The notes under the pieces are model-generated. The model was not told the origin of the DNA and did no database searches. It worked only from the letters and a program-made list of their open reading frames with translations. From CALJFL01 sp039964455 (GTDB taxonomy: Bacteria; Pseudomonadota; Gammaproteobacteria; Pseudomonadales; Halieaceae), in the NCBI GenBank assembly GCA_039964455.1, contig JBDVXK010000025.1:124001-188000 (forward strand): a stretch of 64,000 nucleotides of DNA, written 5' to 3'. A program made the translations under genes and the position numbers. Below are positions 18,394-26,689 of the stretch, one piece after another (the first letter of the stretch is position 1; each line of letters starts with the position of its first letter).

Positions 18394-19307
18394 TTGCTGG
18401 CTCCCACCATGTAATCAACTGCCTGGCGCACCGCGTCATCGGATAGCTGGACGAAGCCACCCTTGGCCGGCATCACGCCCGCTTCGCCCTGAAAGCCATT
18501 AATAGCGTTAGCGTAAAGCGACTCAGTACCTGCTGAAATTCGCGAAGCCCAGTCTCCGGCATTACCGGTCACCGGGGAACCGCCAACGCCATTATCGTGG
18601 CACAGTGCACAACTTTGCTTGTAGGTATCCTCACCCGGCGTTGAGACGGCCACTACTGCCGCACTGGCCGCGATGACAGGCGGCTCATATTGCGGCGCCT
18701 GCGAGATTATCTCTATGGCTGCCGGATCACGACAGTTTTCCATGCACCGCGTATTGTTTACATCCGGTCGCTGCTCGTCGCTAAAGTTTGCCTCGTTAGG
18801 CAAGCGTACTTCAGCCAGATTCTGCTGACTGAGTACGAAGTCGTCCTCGACAAGTTCATTGAGATAAAGCACATAGGCAGTGATCGCATAGACTTCATCG
18901 TCGCTCAGTGATTCCGGACGGGTAAATGGCATGGCACGGTGTATATAGTCCCAAAGCGTACTGGTGTACTTCCAATAACTGCCTACAGTCTTATGCGGCC
19001 TGGCCTCGCGCAGGGAGTCCTCACCACCAGCAAGCGAGGGATAACGCCCCTCCCCCTCGCCGAAAGATCCATGACACTCGGCGCACTGTTCCTCGTACAG
19101 CATCTCGCCATCTTCGACAGAGCCCGAACCGGGTGGCAGCCCCTGGCCATCAGGTCGAACATCGATATCCCAGCCGGCGATCTGGGCCTCGGTAGCAGGC
19201 TCACCGTGGCCATAGTAGCCAGCTGGCTTGGCCTTCTCCGCTACGCTGGGATAGGCGAAAAGTGCCAGCGACACTGTCAACGCTATTAGTTCAGGAAATC
19301 TGGACAT
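18390..19307 (-). CDS. soxD: SoxD-like diheme cytochrome c, sulfite/sulfane dehydrogenase subunit
   Basis: 305-residue periplasmic cytochrome with two c-heme sites, CAECH (near residue 76) and CALCH (near residue 233), each in a class I fold with a downstream Met (AMPFTRPESL and GVMPAKGGF). It is the electron-accepting partner of the molybdenum subunit SoxC. The ATG at 19307 is preferred over a GTG/ATG at 19322 because GGGAGT lies 8-13 nt before it; this start overlaps soxC by 17 nt. It overlaps soxX by 4 nt. The domain order and gene position are those of SoxD. Confidence 0.88.
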   Translation of the reverse strand: MSRFPELIALTVSLALFAYPSVAEKAKPAGYYGHGEPATEAQIAGWDIDVRPDGQGLPPGSGSVEDGEMLYEEQCAECHGSFGEGEGRYPSLAGGEDSLREARPHKTVGSYWKYTSTLWDYIHRAMPFTRPESLSDDEVYAITAYVLYLNELVEDDFVLSQQNLAEVRLPNEANFSDEQRPDVNNTRCMENCRDPAAIEIISQAPQYEPPVIAASAAVVAVSTPGEDTYKQSCALCHDNGVGGSPVTGNAGDWASRISAGTESLYANAINGFQGEAGVMPAKGGFVQLSDDAVRQAVDYMVGASK

Positions 19308-20607
19308 TGGCCACACTCCCATCGCTATTTAGCTTCCAGGTATGAATCGCATTCTTGTGATAAATCGACGAGGTGCCCCTGACCTCCCGCAGCTGACCAT
19401 AGGTGGGCTGCACATAGCCGGTCTCATCGATCGCCCGGCTTTGTAACAGGGCGGGGTTACCGTTCCAGTTCCATTCAACACCAAAGCGCGTCAGTGCCCG
19501 TGGCAATACTGTGCTGGTGAAACGAGCTGGACGCCAATTCACCCCGCCATCAAAGGACACATCAACCTGCTTGATCTTGCCTCGGCCGGACCATGCCAGA
19601 CCCTCGACCCAAAGCTTGCCCGGCTTTTTCAGGGGTTTCTCCGGCGAAGGACTGGTGATCACCGAGTTACACTCCTGCAAAAAAGTAAATTCCCTCGCCG
19701 TACCATCGGGCATGAGGTCGGTATATTTGGAGGTTTCCTCCCGGTGATACCAGGGCTTGTCACCAATCTCGAGACGGCGCAACCACTTAACGCAGGTATT
19801 ACCCTCCCAACCGGGGTTAATTAGCCGCACCGGGTAACCCTGCTCAGGCCGCAGAGCCTCGCCATTTTGCGCGTAGACAATCAAGGCATCGTCCATGGCC
19901 TTGTCCATCGGTATGCTGCGACTCATGTGGGCACCGTCTGCGCCCTCGGCCAGAATCCACTTGGCATCCTTTTGTACGCCGACCTCTGCCAATAGGGTAG
20001 ACAGTAGAACACCGGTCCACTCGCAACAGGAGAGCATACCGTGACTGAACTGCAGCCGGTCCATCTGCGCGCCCCGCCACTCCATACCGCCGTTCGCCGG
20101 GCATTCAAGGAAGCGAATCATACTGACCGACGGGAATCGCATCAGGTCGTCCATCGACAAAATAATCGGCCTGTCGACCATGCCGTGGATCATCAACTGG
20201 TGAACGTTGGGGTCTACTGCCGGCAACCCGGCATGATAGCGCTCGAAGACCACTCCGCTTGGCGTGATAATCCCTTTGAGGTCTGCCAATGGCGTAAAAC
20301 TGATCGACGCAATTTTATCTGCGGTCAACCAGTCCACTGTACGGCGCTTTACATGGGATTCGAAGGGTGAGGGGCTGCCATAGGGGTTGCTGACGACACC
20401 CGGACCAAGGCTTTTAGTCCACGGGGGTACTGATGGTGCGCCCCCTGTTTCTGCCGCGGACAATCTCCCCGCTCCGGCAACGACGCCGGCCGCACCCAGC
20501 ATAGCCAGGCCCTGTTTGAGAAAGCCGCGACGTTCTGGCGCCGGTAGCTTTTCGCCCGACTCTGCGATTGACCGAATGATATTGTCTAATTCATGTTGCT
20601 TCGACAT
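19291..20607 (-). CDS. soxC: Sulfane dehydrogenase molybdopterin subunit SoxC
   Basis: 438-residue molybdenum enzyme of the sulfite oxidase family. A Tat signal (ERRGFLKQGLAMLGAAG, residues 25-41) marks export. The Mo ligand Cys is in IRFLECPANGGMEWRG, and the C-terminal dimerisation domain contains VDVSFDGGVNW. With SoxD it oxidises the sulfane sulfur on SoxY and so permits full oxidation of thiosulfate to sulfate without sulfur globules. It is the first gene of the sox operon; an AAGGA ribosome site is 8 nt before the ATG. Confidence 0.94.
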   Translation of the reverse strand: MSKQHELDNIIRSIAESGEKLPAPERRGFLKQGLAMLGAAGVVAGAGRLSAAETGGAPSVPPWTKSLGPGVVSNPYGSPSPFESHVKRRTVDWLTADKIASISFTPLADLKGIITPSGVVFERYHAGLPAVDPNVHQLMIHGMVDRPIILSMDDLMRFPSVSMIRFLECPANGGMEWRGAQMDRLQFSHGMLSCCEWTGVLLSTLLAEVGVQKDAKWILAEGADGAHMSRSIPMDKAMDDALIVYAQNGEALRPEQGYPVRLINPGWEGNTCVKWLRRLEIGDKPWYHREETSKYTDLMPDGTAREFTFLQECNSVITSPSPEKPLKKPGKLWVEGLAWSGRGKIKQVDVSFDGGVNWRPARFTSTVLPRALTRFGVEWNWNGNPALLQSRAIDETGYVQPTYGQLREVRGTSSIYHKNAIHTWKLNSDGSVANVQIS

Positions 20608-20649
20608 GCCAAATCCTTATTATCACGAGGCTTCCTAACAACGTTTTAT

Positions 20650-20680
20650 TAATATATTATAAAGTTCTTATATAAAGCAA
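20650..20680 (-). promoter_or_regulatory. Predicted sox operon promoter with AT-rich palindromic operator
   Basis: On the minus strand TTGCTT (20675-20680) and TATATT (20651-20656) are spaced by 18 bp and read toward soxC. The -10 lies inside the perfect 10-bp palindrome TAATATATTA (20650-20659). The same region drives the divergent arsR-family gene, where TATATA at 20669-20674 may serve as -10. The palindrome recurs at 22005-22018, which suggests an operator of the neighbouring BigR/SqrR-type repressor. Promoter strength is not tested. Confidence 0.5.
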
Positions 20681-20707
20681 CCCCAATTGGCAAAAAGAGA
20701 TACGTAG

Positions 20708-21007
20708 ATGGATCTGGAGAAAATGCAGCAATCAGCCAAGGTCGCAACTGACCTGCTAAAGCTGCTAGGACACCCCGATAGACTGATGGTGCTGTGCCAA
20801 CTAAAGGCTGGAGAACAATCTGTGGGTGAGTTGTCGGAAAACCTGGGGATCAAGCAATCACCCCTCTCCCAGCACCTTGCGCGAATGAGGCACGAGGGCG
20901 TTGTGGAAAGTCGCCGCGATGGGCAGACTATTTTCTACTCGATTCACGGTGACAAGGTGGCCCAGGTTGTCGGGCTACTATATGAGCTTTATTGCGAAGA
21001 CAAATAA
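20708..21007 (+). CDS. ArsR-family sulfur-responsive repressor, BigR/SqrR type
   Basis: 99-residue winged-helix ArsR protein. The helix-turn-helix region is SVGELSENLGIKQSPLSQHLARM and the wing is ESRRDGQTIFYSI. Two cysteines, Cys30 in RLMVLCQL and Cys96 in LYELYCEDK, stand at the positions that form the persulfide/disulfide switch in BigR and SqrR, which release DNA when reactive sulfur species cross-link them. It is divergent from soxC with 100 bp between starts and probably represses the sox operon and the nearby YeeE/YedE-MBL pair. Redox sensing is inferred from the cysteines and context. Confidence 0.85.
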   Translation: MDLEKMQQSAKVATDLLKLLGHPDRLMVLCQLKAGEQSVGELSENLGIKQSPLSQHLARMRHEGVVESRRDGQTIFYSIHGDKVAQVVGLLYELYCEDK

Positions 21008-21024
21008 GCAACTCCCCGTGCATT

Positions 21025-21957
21025 TCAGAACATTTCCATTTCCATAGCCTGGAAAAGGCGACCAGCGTTCTTGCCAGCCAGTTCGTCAAACGTATCCAGA
21101 TGCGAATACGCCGACTGGTCGATAGCATAAGCGTCCGCCAGATCACCGTCCTCCTCCAGAATCCTCTCAATTTCGTCCGTAAGGAACTGCAGGTAATCAC
21201 GAGTATAGCGGGTGATCTCTGCCATATTGGTTGGCGCTCCGTGGCCCGGCACTACAATACTGGCCTGTAGCTGGGCCATACTATCGAAACTAACCAGCCA
21301 GCTAGCGACATCGGTATCGGGGAAGATCCCCAGTAAACGCTGATGAAAGGCAATGTCACCTGCAATAAGCAGACGCTCCTGTGGCAGCCAAACTGATATA
21401 TCACCGGGCGAATGAGCGGGGCCAAAGCGAATAATTTCAATCCGCGTGTCACCTAGCTCCAGCGTCATAGTGTCCTCTGCCATCACTAATTCAGGGATCA
21501 CTACCACCGTTCCCTGCGCCTGCTCTCCATTACGCTCACGCATACTGCGCAAACTGGTCTCCCCATGACGACTGATTTCCTCCACTGCAAGGCGGTGCGC
21601 GATCACTGTAATCCCCTGCTCAGCCCAGTAGGCATTTCCTAGAAAGGCGTGGCCCTGACCATTTTCATTGATGACAAATTTTACCGGGAGATCTGTTAGC
21701 TCACGTATCTGGATGTGAAGGTCCCGTGCCAGCAAGTAATTATCGCCGCCATTGACTACCACCACGCCCTCGCTGGTAATAATAAAGCTGAGGTTATTGT
21801 TATGGCCCCTGTTTTCATAGCTGGGGGGCTGCGTTTCGCCAATGGCTGAATACACCCGATCAGTAACCTGGGTAATCGCCAGGTTGGTAGCTTCCGCGGA
21901 TGTCGCCACGGCGACGCAACACCATGAAATGGCCAGACAGGCAAAAAGCTCCTTCAT
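21025..21957 (-). CDS. SoxH-like metallo-beta-lactamase-fold protein with degenerate metal motif
   Basis: 310-residue exported MBL-fold protein (signal to about Ala23). The fold is evident from GVVVVNGGDN, GPAHSPGDISVWLP, LLIAGDIAFH and VVPGHGAPT. The usual H-x-H-x-D-H is replaced by E98-N-G-Q-G-H103 (VINENGQGHAFLGNAYW), so only the last His of the motif remains. Later ligands (His in GPAHSPGD, Asp in AGDIAFH, His in PGHG) are kept. It is placed beside sox and sulfur-import genes, like SoxH. The ATG at 21957 has AGGGGAGA just upstream; a longer frame begins at 21978. Activity and metal content are uncertain. Confidence 0.8.
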   Translation of the reverse strand: MKELFACLAISWCCVAVATSAEATNLAITQVTDRVYSAIGETQPPSYENRGHNNNLSFIITSEGVVVVNGGDNYLLARDLHIQIRELTDLPVKFVINENGQGHAFLGNAYWAEQGITVIAHRLAVEEISRHGETSLRSMRERNGEQAQGTVVVIPELVMAEDTMTLELGDTRIEIIRFGPAHSPGDISVWLPQERLLIAGDIAFHQRLLGIFPDTDVASWLVSFDSMAQLQASIVVPGHGAPTNMAEITRYTRDYLQFLTDEIERILEEDGDLADAYAIDQSAYSHLDTFDELAGKNAGRLFQAMEMEMF

Positions 21958-21982
21958 GATTTTCTCCCCTGGATACACAAGG

Positions 21983-22018
21983 TTGACTTTGTAATTAAGA
22001 GTAAATTAATATATTAAT
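21983..22018 (+). promoter_or_regulatory. Predicted promoter of YeeE/YedE pair with palindromic operator
   Basis: TTGACT (21983-21988) and TTAATA (22006-22011) are spaced by 17 bp and read toward the gene at 22068. The -10 lies inside ATTAATATATTAAT (22005-22018), a 14-bp perfect palindrome whose core TTAATATATTA also occurs at 20649-20659 in front of soxC. Both copies are followed closely by GTTCT and an ATATA run. This makes a shared operator for the BigR/SqrR-type repressor likely. Confidence 0.55.
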
Positions 22019-22067
22019 GTTCTAATATATAACCTATCCTCAAAATTATAAATAGCTGGAGAACATT

Positions 22068-22610
22068 ATGCAGGACAAAGGCATCATCTCCTGGAAGGCC
22101 GCCGGTATTTCGCTAGGCCTCCTACTTGTCATCGCTACTGCGCTGGTTAAACCGCTTGGCGTATCGACCCAGTTCGTGGTTACCGACGCCGCGGTTATCC
22201 ACAAAGTGGCCCCCGACTTCGCTGAAAAAAATACCTATCTGGCAAAATACGGTGAGAAATCTGACTGGGGAATTGGCTATGGCTGGATGCTGGTTCTGGG
22301 CATGTTCGTCGGTGGCGGTGTCACCGCTCGACTACTGCGTAACAAACAACCTGAGGTTGATAAGGGCTCAATGCCTGCCATGTGGAGGGGACGTTTCGGC
22401 GCATCCCACGTAAAACGCTATCTGGCCGCGTTTGGCGGTGGCTTTCTGCTGCTCTTTGGAGCGCGCTTGGCGGGCGGCTGTACCAGTGGCCATATGATCA
22501 GCGGCATATCGCAATTGGCACTCAGCTCATTCATATTCGGCGCAGCTACCTTTGGCGCCGCTATCCTGATGGCCAAATTCCTTTACCGTAACAAGGGAGA
22601 ACAGGCATGA
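22068..22610 (+). CDS. YeeE/YedE-family sulfur transporter half, N-terminal partner
   Basis: 180-residue membrane protein with about four hydrophobic segments (residues 9-25, 72-90, 118-138, 146-170). ARLAGGCTSGHMISGISQLA carries the G-G-C-T-S-G-H signature (Cys138) that conducts thiosulfate in the YeeE/TsuA family. It overlaps the next gene by ATGA (22607-22610). The two short proteins together correspond to one full-length YeeE-like importer. Next to sox genes it may move thiosulfate or another sulfur species across the inner membrane. The periplasm-facing loop around residues 36-66 is unusually long. Confidence 0.85.
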   Translation: MQDKGIISWKAAGISLGLLLVIATALVKPLGVSTQFVVTDAAVIHKVAPDFAEKNTYLAKYGEKSDWGIGYGWMLVLGMFVGGGVTARLLRNKQPEVDKGSMPAMWRGRFGASHVKRYLAAFGGGFLLLFGARLAGGCTSGHMISGISQLALSSFIFGAATFGAAILMAKFLYRNKGEQA

Positions 22611-23134
22611 CTCTGCTTATCGGGTTTTTAATCGGCTGCGCATTTGGCGCGATCCTGTTCATGGGCGGAGCATCAAGTTACCGCCGCATTATGGGTACAT
22701 TGCTGCTCAAGGATATGTGGATCATCAAGCTTATGATGACGGCTATCGGCGTAGGCACGCTGGGTATCTACCTGCTCGACCTGGGTGGTTTGGCAAACAT
22801 GAGCATCAAGCCAGCCTATGTCTGGGGCATATTGGCCGGCGGTACAATATTCGGTATCGGCTGGGCCGTGTCAGGTTACTGCCCCGGCACCTGTGTGGTG
22901 GGCGCCTCCGAGGGTAAAAAAGATGCAATTTTTACAGTGCTTGGCGCGCTCATGGGAGCCTTCGTATTCTCACTGGCTTTCCCTTACATTGAGTCAACCC
23001 TTATCGCTCCTGCCAACTTCGGCAAGGTCACGCTAGAGTCACTGTTGGGCATCAACGGTATATGGATTGCCATTCCGTTTAGCGCAGCGCTACTTTTCCT
23101 GGCATTCTTTGCCCTGAAGGACCATTACGAGTAA
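22607..23134 (+). CDS. YeeE/YedE-family sulfur transporter half, C-terminal partner (DUF6691-like)
   Basis: 175-residue membrane protein with about five hydrophobic segments and the motif AVSGYCPGTCVVGASEG, in which Cys92 and Cys96 form the G-Y-C-P-G-T-C signature of the second YeeE half. It is translationally coupled to the first half (4-nt overlap) and should assemble with it. Same predicted role in sulfur import or exchange. A terminator-like hairpin follows at 23149-23175. Confidence 0.85.
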   Translation: MTLLIGFLIGCAFGAILFMGGASSYRRIMGTLLLKDMWIIKLMMTAIGVGTLGIYLLDLGGLANMSIKPAYVWGILAGGTIFGIGWAVSGYCPGTCVVGASEGKKDAIFTVLGALMGAFVFSLAFPYIESTLIAPANFGKVTLESLLGINGIWIAIPFSAALLFLAFFALKDHYE

Positions 23135-23148
23135 CCGGCCACCGCTGC

Positions 23149-23175
23149 ACCAGGGCCCGCGGGATGGGCCTTGGT
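23149..23175. terminator. Hairpin between convergent genes
   Basis: ACCAGGGCCC and GGGCCTTGGT pair over 10 positions with one mismatch around a 7-nt loop, 14 bp after the stop of the YeeE/YedE pair and 15 bp before the stop of the opposing SRPBCC gene. No long T-run follows, so it may act as a bidirectional intrinsic or roadblock terminator. Confidence 0.45.
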
Positions 23176-23189
23176 ACACCGCCCTACCC

Positions 23190-23651
23190 TCACTGCATTG
23201 CGTTTGAATGACGCTCTTCACAATAAGTCTTGAGCCCATAGCCACAAAGATTAAAGCCAGCCTCTACTGGCTTACCCATCAGGCTCATCATTTCGGCCAG
23301 GGCGTCGCCACTGAAAATATCGACTGACCGGTACAGGCAGCGATGATCGTCGAGTTTCTGCAGATATTGGGTGCGCGTTGCATGAATGGGATCACCGGGC
23401 TTGGTATCCATTTTCCAAGCTATCGCCTCGCCGGGGTCGATGCGGCATATGTATTCGACCTGCTCCTGCAAACCGAAGCCAAGGTCTACCTGCATCTTGA
23501 CCGGCGAACCTATCTCCAGCTCAGCCTCGCAAACCGGACAGAATTTATTCCACAAGCCATAATTGGGGAAATCAACCAGCACTTCCCACACCAACTCGAC
23601 CGGCGCAAGTATTTCGATTTCGTCGGAGCTTACCGTATCTTCACTTATCAC
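23190..23651 (-). CDS. SRPBCC (START-like) domain protein
   Basis: 153-residue helix-grip-fold protein: EIEILAPVELVWEVLVDFPNYGLWNKF is the standard first strand and helices of polyketide cyclase/dehydrase-type SRPBCC domains, which enclose a hydrophobic ligand pocket. It lacks a signal peptide. It is only 14 bp downstream of the hybrid kinase on the same strand, so likely co-transcribed with the two kinases. It has six cysteines, including the CPVC pair in NKFCPVCEAELEIG. Ligand unknown. Confidence 0.75.
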   Translation of the reverse strand: MISEDTVSSDEIEILAPVELVWEVLVDFPNYGLWNKFCPVCEAELEIGSPVKMQVDLGFGLQEQVEYICRIDPGEAIAWKMDTKPGDPIHATRTQYLQKLDDHRCLYRSVDIFSGDALAEMMSLMGKPVEAGFNLCGYGLKTYCEERHSNAMQ

Positions 23652-23665
23652 TATTGCTCAACCCA

Positions 23666-26600
23666 CTATAGAGAAACTGTCTGCAGATGCTGACCGGCGC
23701 TGGCAAAATCATAGAGTTCGAGCGCCTCCTTGGCGGCCGCAAGCCCTTTCGCACCGGGAGACTCACCAGCTGCCGCAAGCAACTGCTCAACCATCTCAAG
23801 GGCCTCAGGATTATTGTCAGTCACTGCCTGCATTAATTCGACCAGCAAAAGCAGCTGCTCACCCTGATCCATTTCAACAGTGCCACCCGTCGCCATCAGC
23901 GGAACCAATGTCGCCTGTGATTTTGCAGCTTCCTCAAGAGCAGCGCTTAGCTGAGGCAGTGCATCCGCTGGCACCGAATCGCCAGATTTCAACGGCAGCT
24001 CGATAGCCTCGGCAGCAACACCCACGGACGTCATACCAAGATTATTCGCGATACCCCGGAGCTTATGTGCCAGCTGCCTCGCTCCGTCATCATCGGCAGC
24101 AGCCAACATGTTCTCTATTCGCTGACCGGAATCAGCATAGTCTCTGCATAGGTCAGCCAGAAGATCGAGATAGAGCCGGGAGTTACCGCCTACGCGAGTC
24201 ATCCCCTCACGAATGTTGATGCCCGGCAGCGAGTCGGGCAACTCCGCCGATGCCTCGGTGGATACCGTAAGGCCTGAATACCTTTCTTCATCAAAGTCCC
24301 TGTCGCCCGATTCAATCCATTTCAACAGTGTCCGATACAAATCATCCGGGTCTACAGGTTTGGGAATATAGTCATTCATGCCAGCTTCGGCACCACGGGC
24401 ACGATCCTGGGGCATTGCATTGGCGGTCATCGCCAATATTGGCAGATTCTTGAAATGGGGCTTGGCGCGGATCTGCTCGGTGGCGGTATAGCCATCCATA
24501 ACTGGCATCTGCACATCCATCAGCACACAGTCATAAGCCGCCGCGTTTACTTTATCGACCGCTTCTTTACCATCCATCGCAGTATCCACATAGAGCTTTG
24601 CCTGCCGCAGCAACTCACCCGCCACCTGCAGGTTCAGCTCGGAATCATCGACAAGCAGCACACGCGCACCGCGTATAGCCGTCAAATCGAGGTCGCCCTC
24701 ATCCGTATCTGCCGTGGCTGACGTCTCAGCAAACGGTAGGGTAAGTTCAAAACTGAAGGTGCTGCCAGCCCCCAGTGTGCTATCTACACTAATCTGGCCG
24801 CCCATCAGCTCTACCAGTCTTTGGGCTATCGAGAGGCCCAGACCAGCACCACCGAACTCGCGAGTCATACTGTTGTCTGCCTGTGAGAAGGCCTCGAAGA
24901 GTTTCTCGCGCTGATCCTCGGCGATACCGGAGCCCGTGTCGGCAACCGAAAAGCGCACAGTTGCAGCCGCGTTCGTGCTATTCAATAGCTGCGCACCGAG
25001 TCGGACCTCACCCTCTTCAGTAAATTTAATCGCGTTACTGACAAAAATTCCCAGAACCTGCTTCAATCTCTGCCCATCACCCAATAGCGATTCAGGCATC
25101 TGTGCATCGGCAGAAACAGTCAGTGTCAGCCCAGCCTCCTCCACAGAATCTTTCCAGATGTGCTCAACACCCGCCAGCGACGAAGACAGATTGAAAGGTT
25201 CAGTAACGCACTGCAACTGACCGTCCTGCAACTTGGAAAAGTCGAGAATACTGTCGATGATGCCCTGCAGTCCCTCGGCGGATTGCTCCACCTTACTGAA
25301 ATAATCCCGTTGCTGGTCGGTCAATTCAGTTTTCAAGCCAAGATGGGTCAAACCCAGGATAGCATTCATGGGGGTACGCATTTCGTGGCTCATATTGGCC
25401 AGAAAATTACCCTTGGTCTCCGCTGCGACTGCTAACTCCCGGTTAGCCTCGGTCAACTCTACGGTGCGCTTCGCCACCGAAGACTCCAGATTTTTCAGAA
25501 TCTCGGTGTAGCGTTCTGCCATCATCAGGGCCATCACGAACATAAGCAGGCCAAAAACGATGTAAAGCACATTGCCGGAAGCAACCAATGGCACGTCAAG
25601 TATTACGTCGTTAAATAAAGCTGCAACCAATAACAAGAACATGGCAACGATAATCCGGGCAGAGCGACTGCCACGGTAGGCGCGCCAACCCATGATTGCT
25701 GCCATTGATAACCCCCATACCGCAATAAGGTATTGGAAGGGCGTTAGCGTTCCCCGCATAACCGCCTCCCCCGGAATAAGCAGGATGAGCAATGCAAAAG
25801 ATGCAAAAACAAGGTTGAAGAACCGGATGGTGAGGTTGCTTGTGGTGCGGGTAACAGCCAGCAAGGTCTGCCCGAACAATATCGGACTTACATACAGCGC
25901 AAGATATTCAATTCTCTTGTGCAACCAGTACGGTATCTCCAGGAAAAACTTGGCCTGACTGGTTTCATAGGTATAGATGGCAAGGCTGATGCTAAGCAGG
26001 CCGAACCAGAAAAACTCTTTAAGCACCGGGTTACGCCTGGCGATCAGCAAATGGTACAAACCTACTATCAGGTAAATCGCGGCGAGCAGAACATTTGGTA
26101 AAAGAGCCTGCATCATCCATTGCTCGCGCAACTGTCCTATGTTGCCCAACAGGATTGCGCCGGCGTTCAATCCGACCTCCCCTTTTCCCACGTCGGGGTT
26201 TCGCCAGATCCTCATGGCAAGAACCAGCTCGCCGCTATCGTCGACAGCAGATGCGGGTATCGCAAACACCCGCCTGCGATCGTAAATAGCCTCCGGATCA
26301 GGAGGAAGACGGCCGACAGAGCCTATTTTTTTACCGCCGGCATATAGCTCATAGGCACTGGTGACATTGCCTATAGTCACCGCTAATGCTCCCAGTGCTT
26401 GCTGCACAGAATGCTGGGACAAGTCTAACTGTAGTGTGTGTCGGTACCAGAACATCCCCGAATAGTTGACGTGTCCGGTAAGAGAATCCGCAGGTACAGT
26501 TGTGGTTTGCCAGGCACTCTCGTCTAGTGCTGTGCTGGCCCAGGTGGGATCATCGCCAATTTTAAAGCGCCACTGCCCGGCGATCGACACGGGCTGGGCA

Positions 26601-26689
26601 AGATCGGTAATCGGCATTGCCTGCGCGGGCGTCAATCCGGCACAGAGCAGCCCAAACCAAAGCCCCAGAACAGCAATTGTCTTCATCAT
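23666..26689 (-). CDS. Hybrid histidine kinase with 7TMR-DISM-like sensor, REC and HPt
   Basis: 1007-residue membrane sensor. A signal peptide is followed by a periplasmic beta-sandwich (about 25-185, WRFKIGDDPTW...WYRHTLQLDL) and a seven-helix membrane region (about 195-395). The HisKA has FLANMSHEMRTP (His435), the HATPase has the G1/G2 boxes (DTGSGIAEDQ and GAGLGLSIAQ), the receiver has Asp725 in LMDVQMPVMDG, and a C-terminal HPt has His875 in LAHKLRGIANN. The four phosphorelay sites are intact. Its start overlaps the stop of the 1130-residue kinase by one base (TGATG), so the two are coupled. The ligand may be a carbohydrate-like or hydrophobic molecule; unknown. Confidence 0.9.
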   Translation of the reverse strand: MMKTIAVLGLWFGLLCAGLTPAQAMPITDLAQPVSIAGQWRFKIGDDPTWASTALDESAWQTTTVPADSLTGHVNYSGMFWYRHTLQLDLSQHSVQQALGALAVTIGNVTSAYELYAGGKKIGSVGRLPPDPEAIYDRRRVFAIPASAVDDSGELVLAMRIWRNPDVGKGEVGLNAGAILLGNIGQLREQWMMQALLPNVLLAAIYLIVGLYHLLIARRNPVLKEFFWFGLLSISLAIYTYETSQAKFFLEIPYWLHKRIEYLALYVSPILFGQTLLAVTRTTSNLTIRFFNLVFASFALLILLIPGEAVMRGTLTPFQYLIAVWGLSMAAIMGWRAYRGSRSARIIVAMFLLLVAALFNDVILDVPLVASGNVLYIVFGLLMFVMALMMAERYTEILKNLESSVAKRTVELTEANRELAVAAETKGNFLANMSHEMRTPMNAILGLTHLGLKTELTDQQRDYFSKVEQSAEGLQGIIDSILDFSKLQDGQLQCVTEPFNLSSSLAGVEHIWKDSVEEAGLTLTVSADAQMPESLLGDGQRLKQVLGIFVSNAIKFTEEGEVRLGAQLLNSTNAAATVRFSVADTGSGIAEDQREKLFEAFSQADNSMTREFGGAGLGLSIAQRLVELMGGQISVDSTLGAGSTFSFELTLPFAETSATADTDEGDLDLTAIRGARVLLVDDSELNLQVAGELLRQAKLYVDTAMDGKEAVDKVNAAAYDCVLMDVQMPVMDGYTATEQIRAKPHFKNLPILAMTANAMPQDRARGAEAGMNDYIPKPVDPDDLYRTLLKWIESGDRDFDEERYSGLTVSTEASAELPDSLPGINIREGMTRVGGNSRLYLDLLADLCRDYADSGQRIENMLAAADDDGARQLAHKLRGIANNLGMTSVGVAAEAIELPLKSGDSVPADALPQLSAALEEAAKSQATLVPLMATGGTVEMDQGEQLLLLVELMQAVTDNNPEALEMVEQLLAAAGESPGAKGLAAAKEALELYDFASAGQHLQTVSL

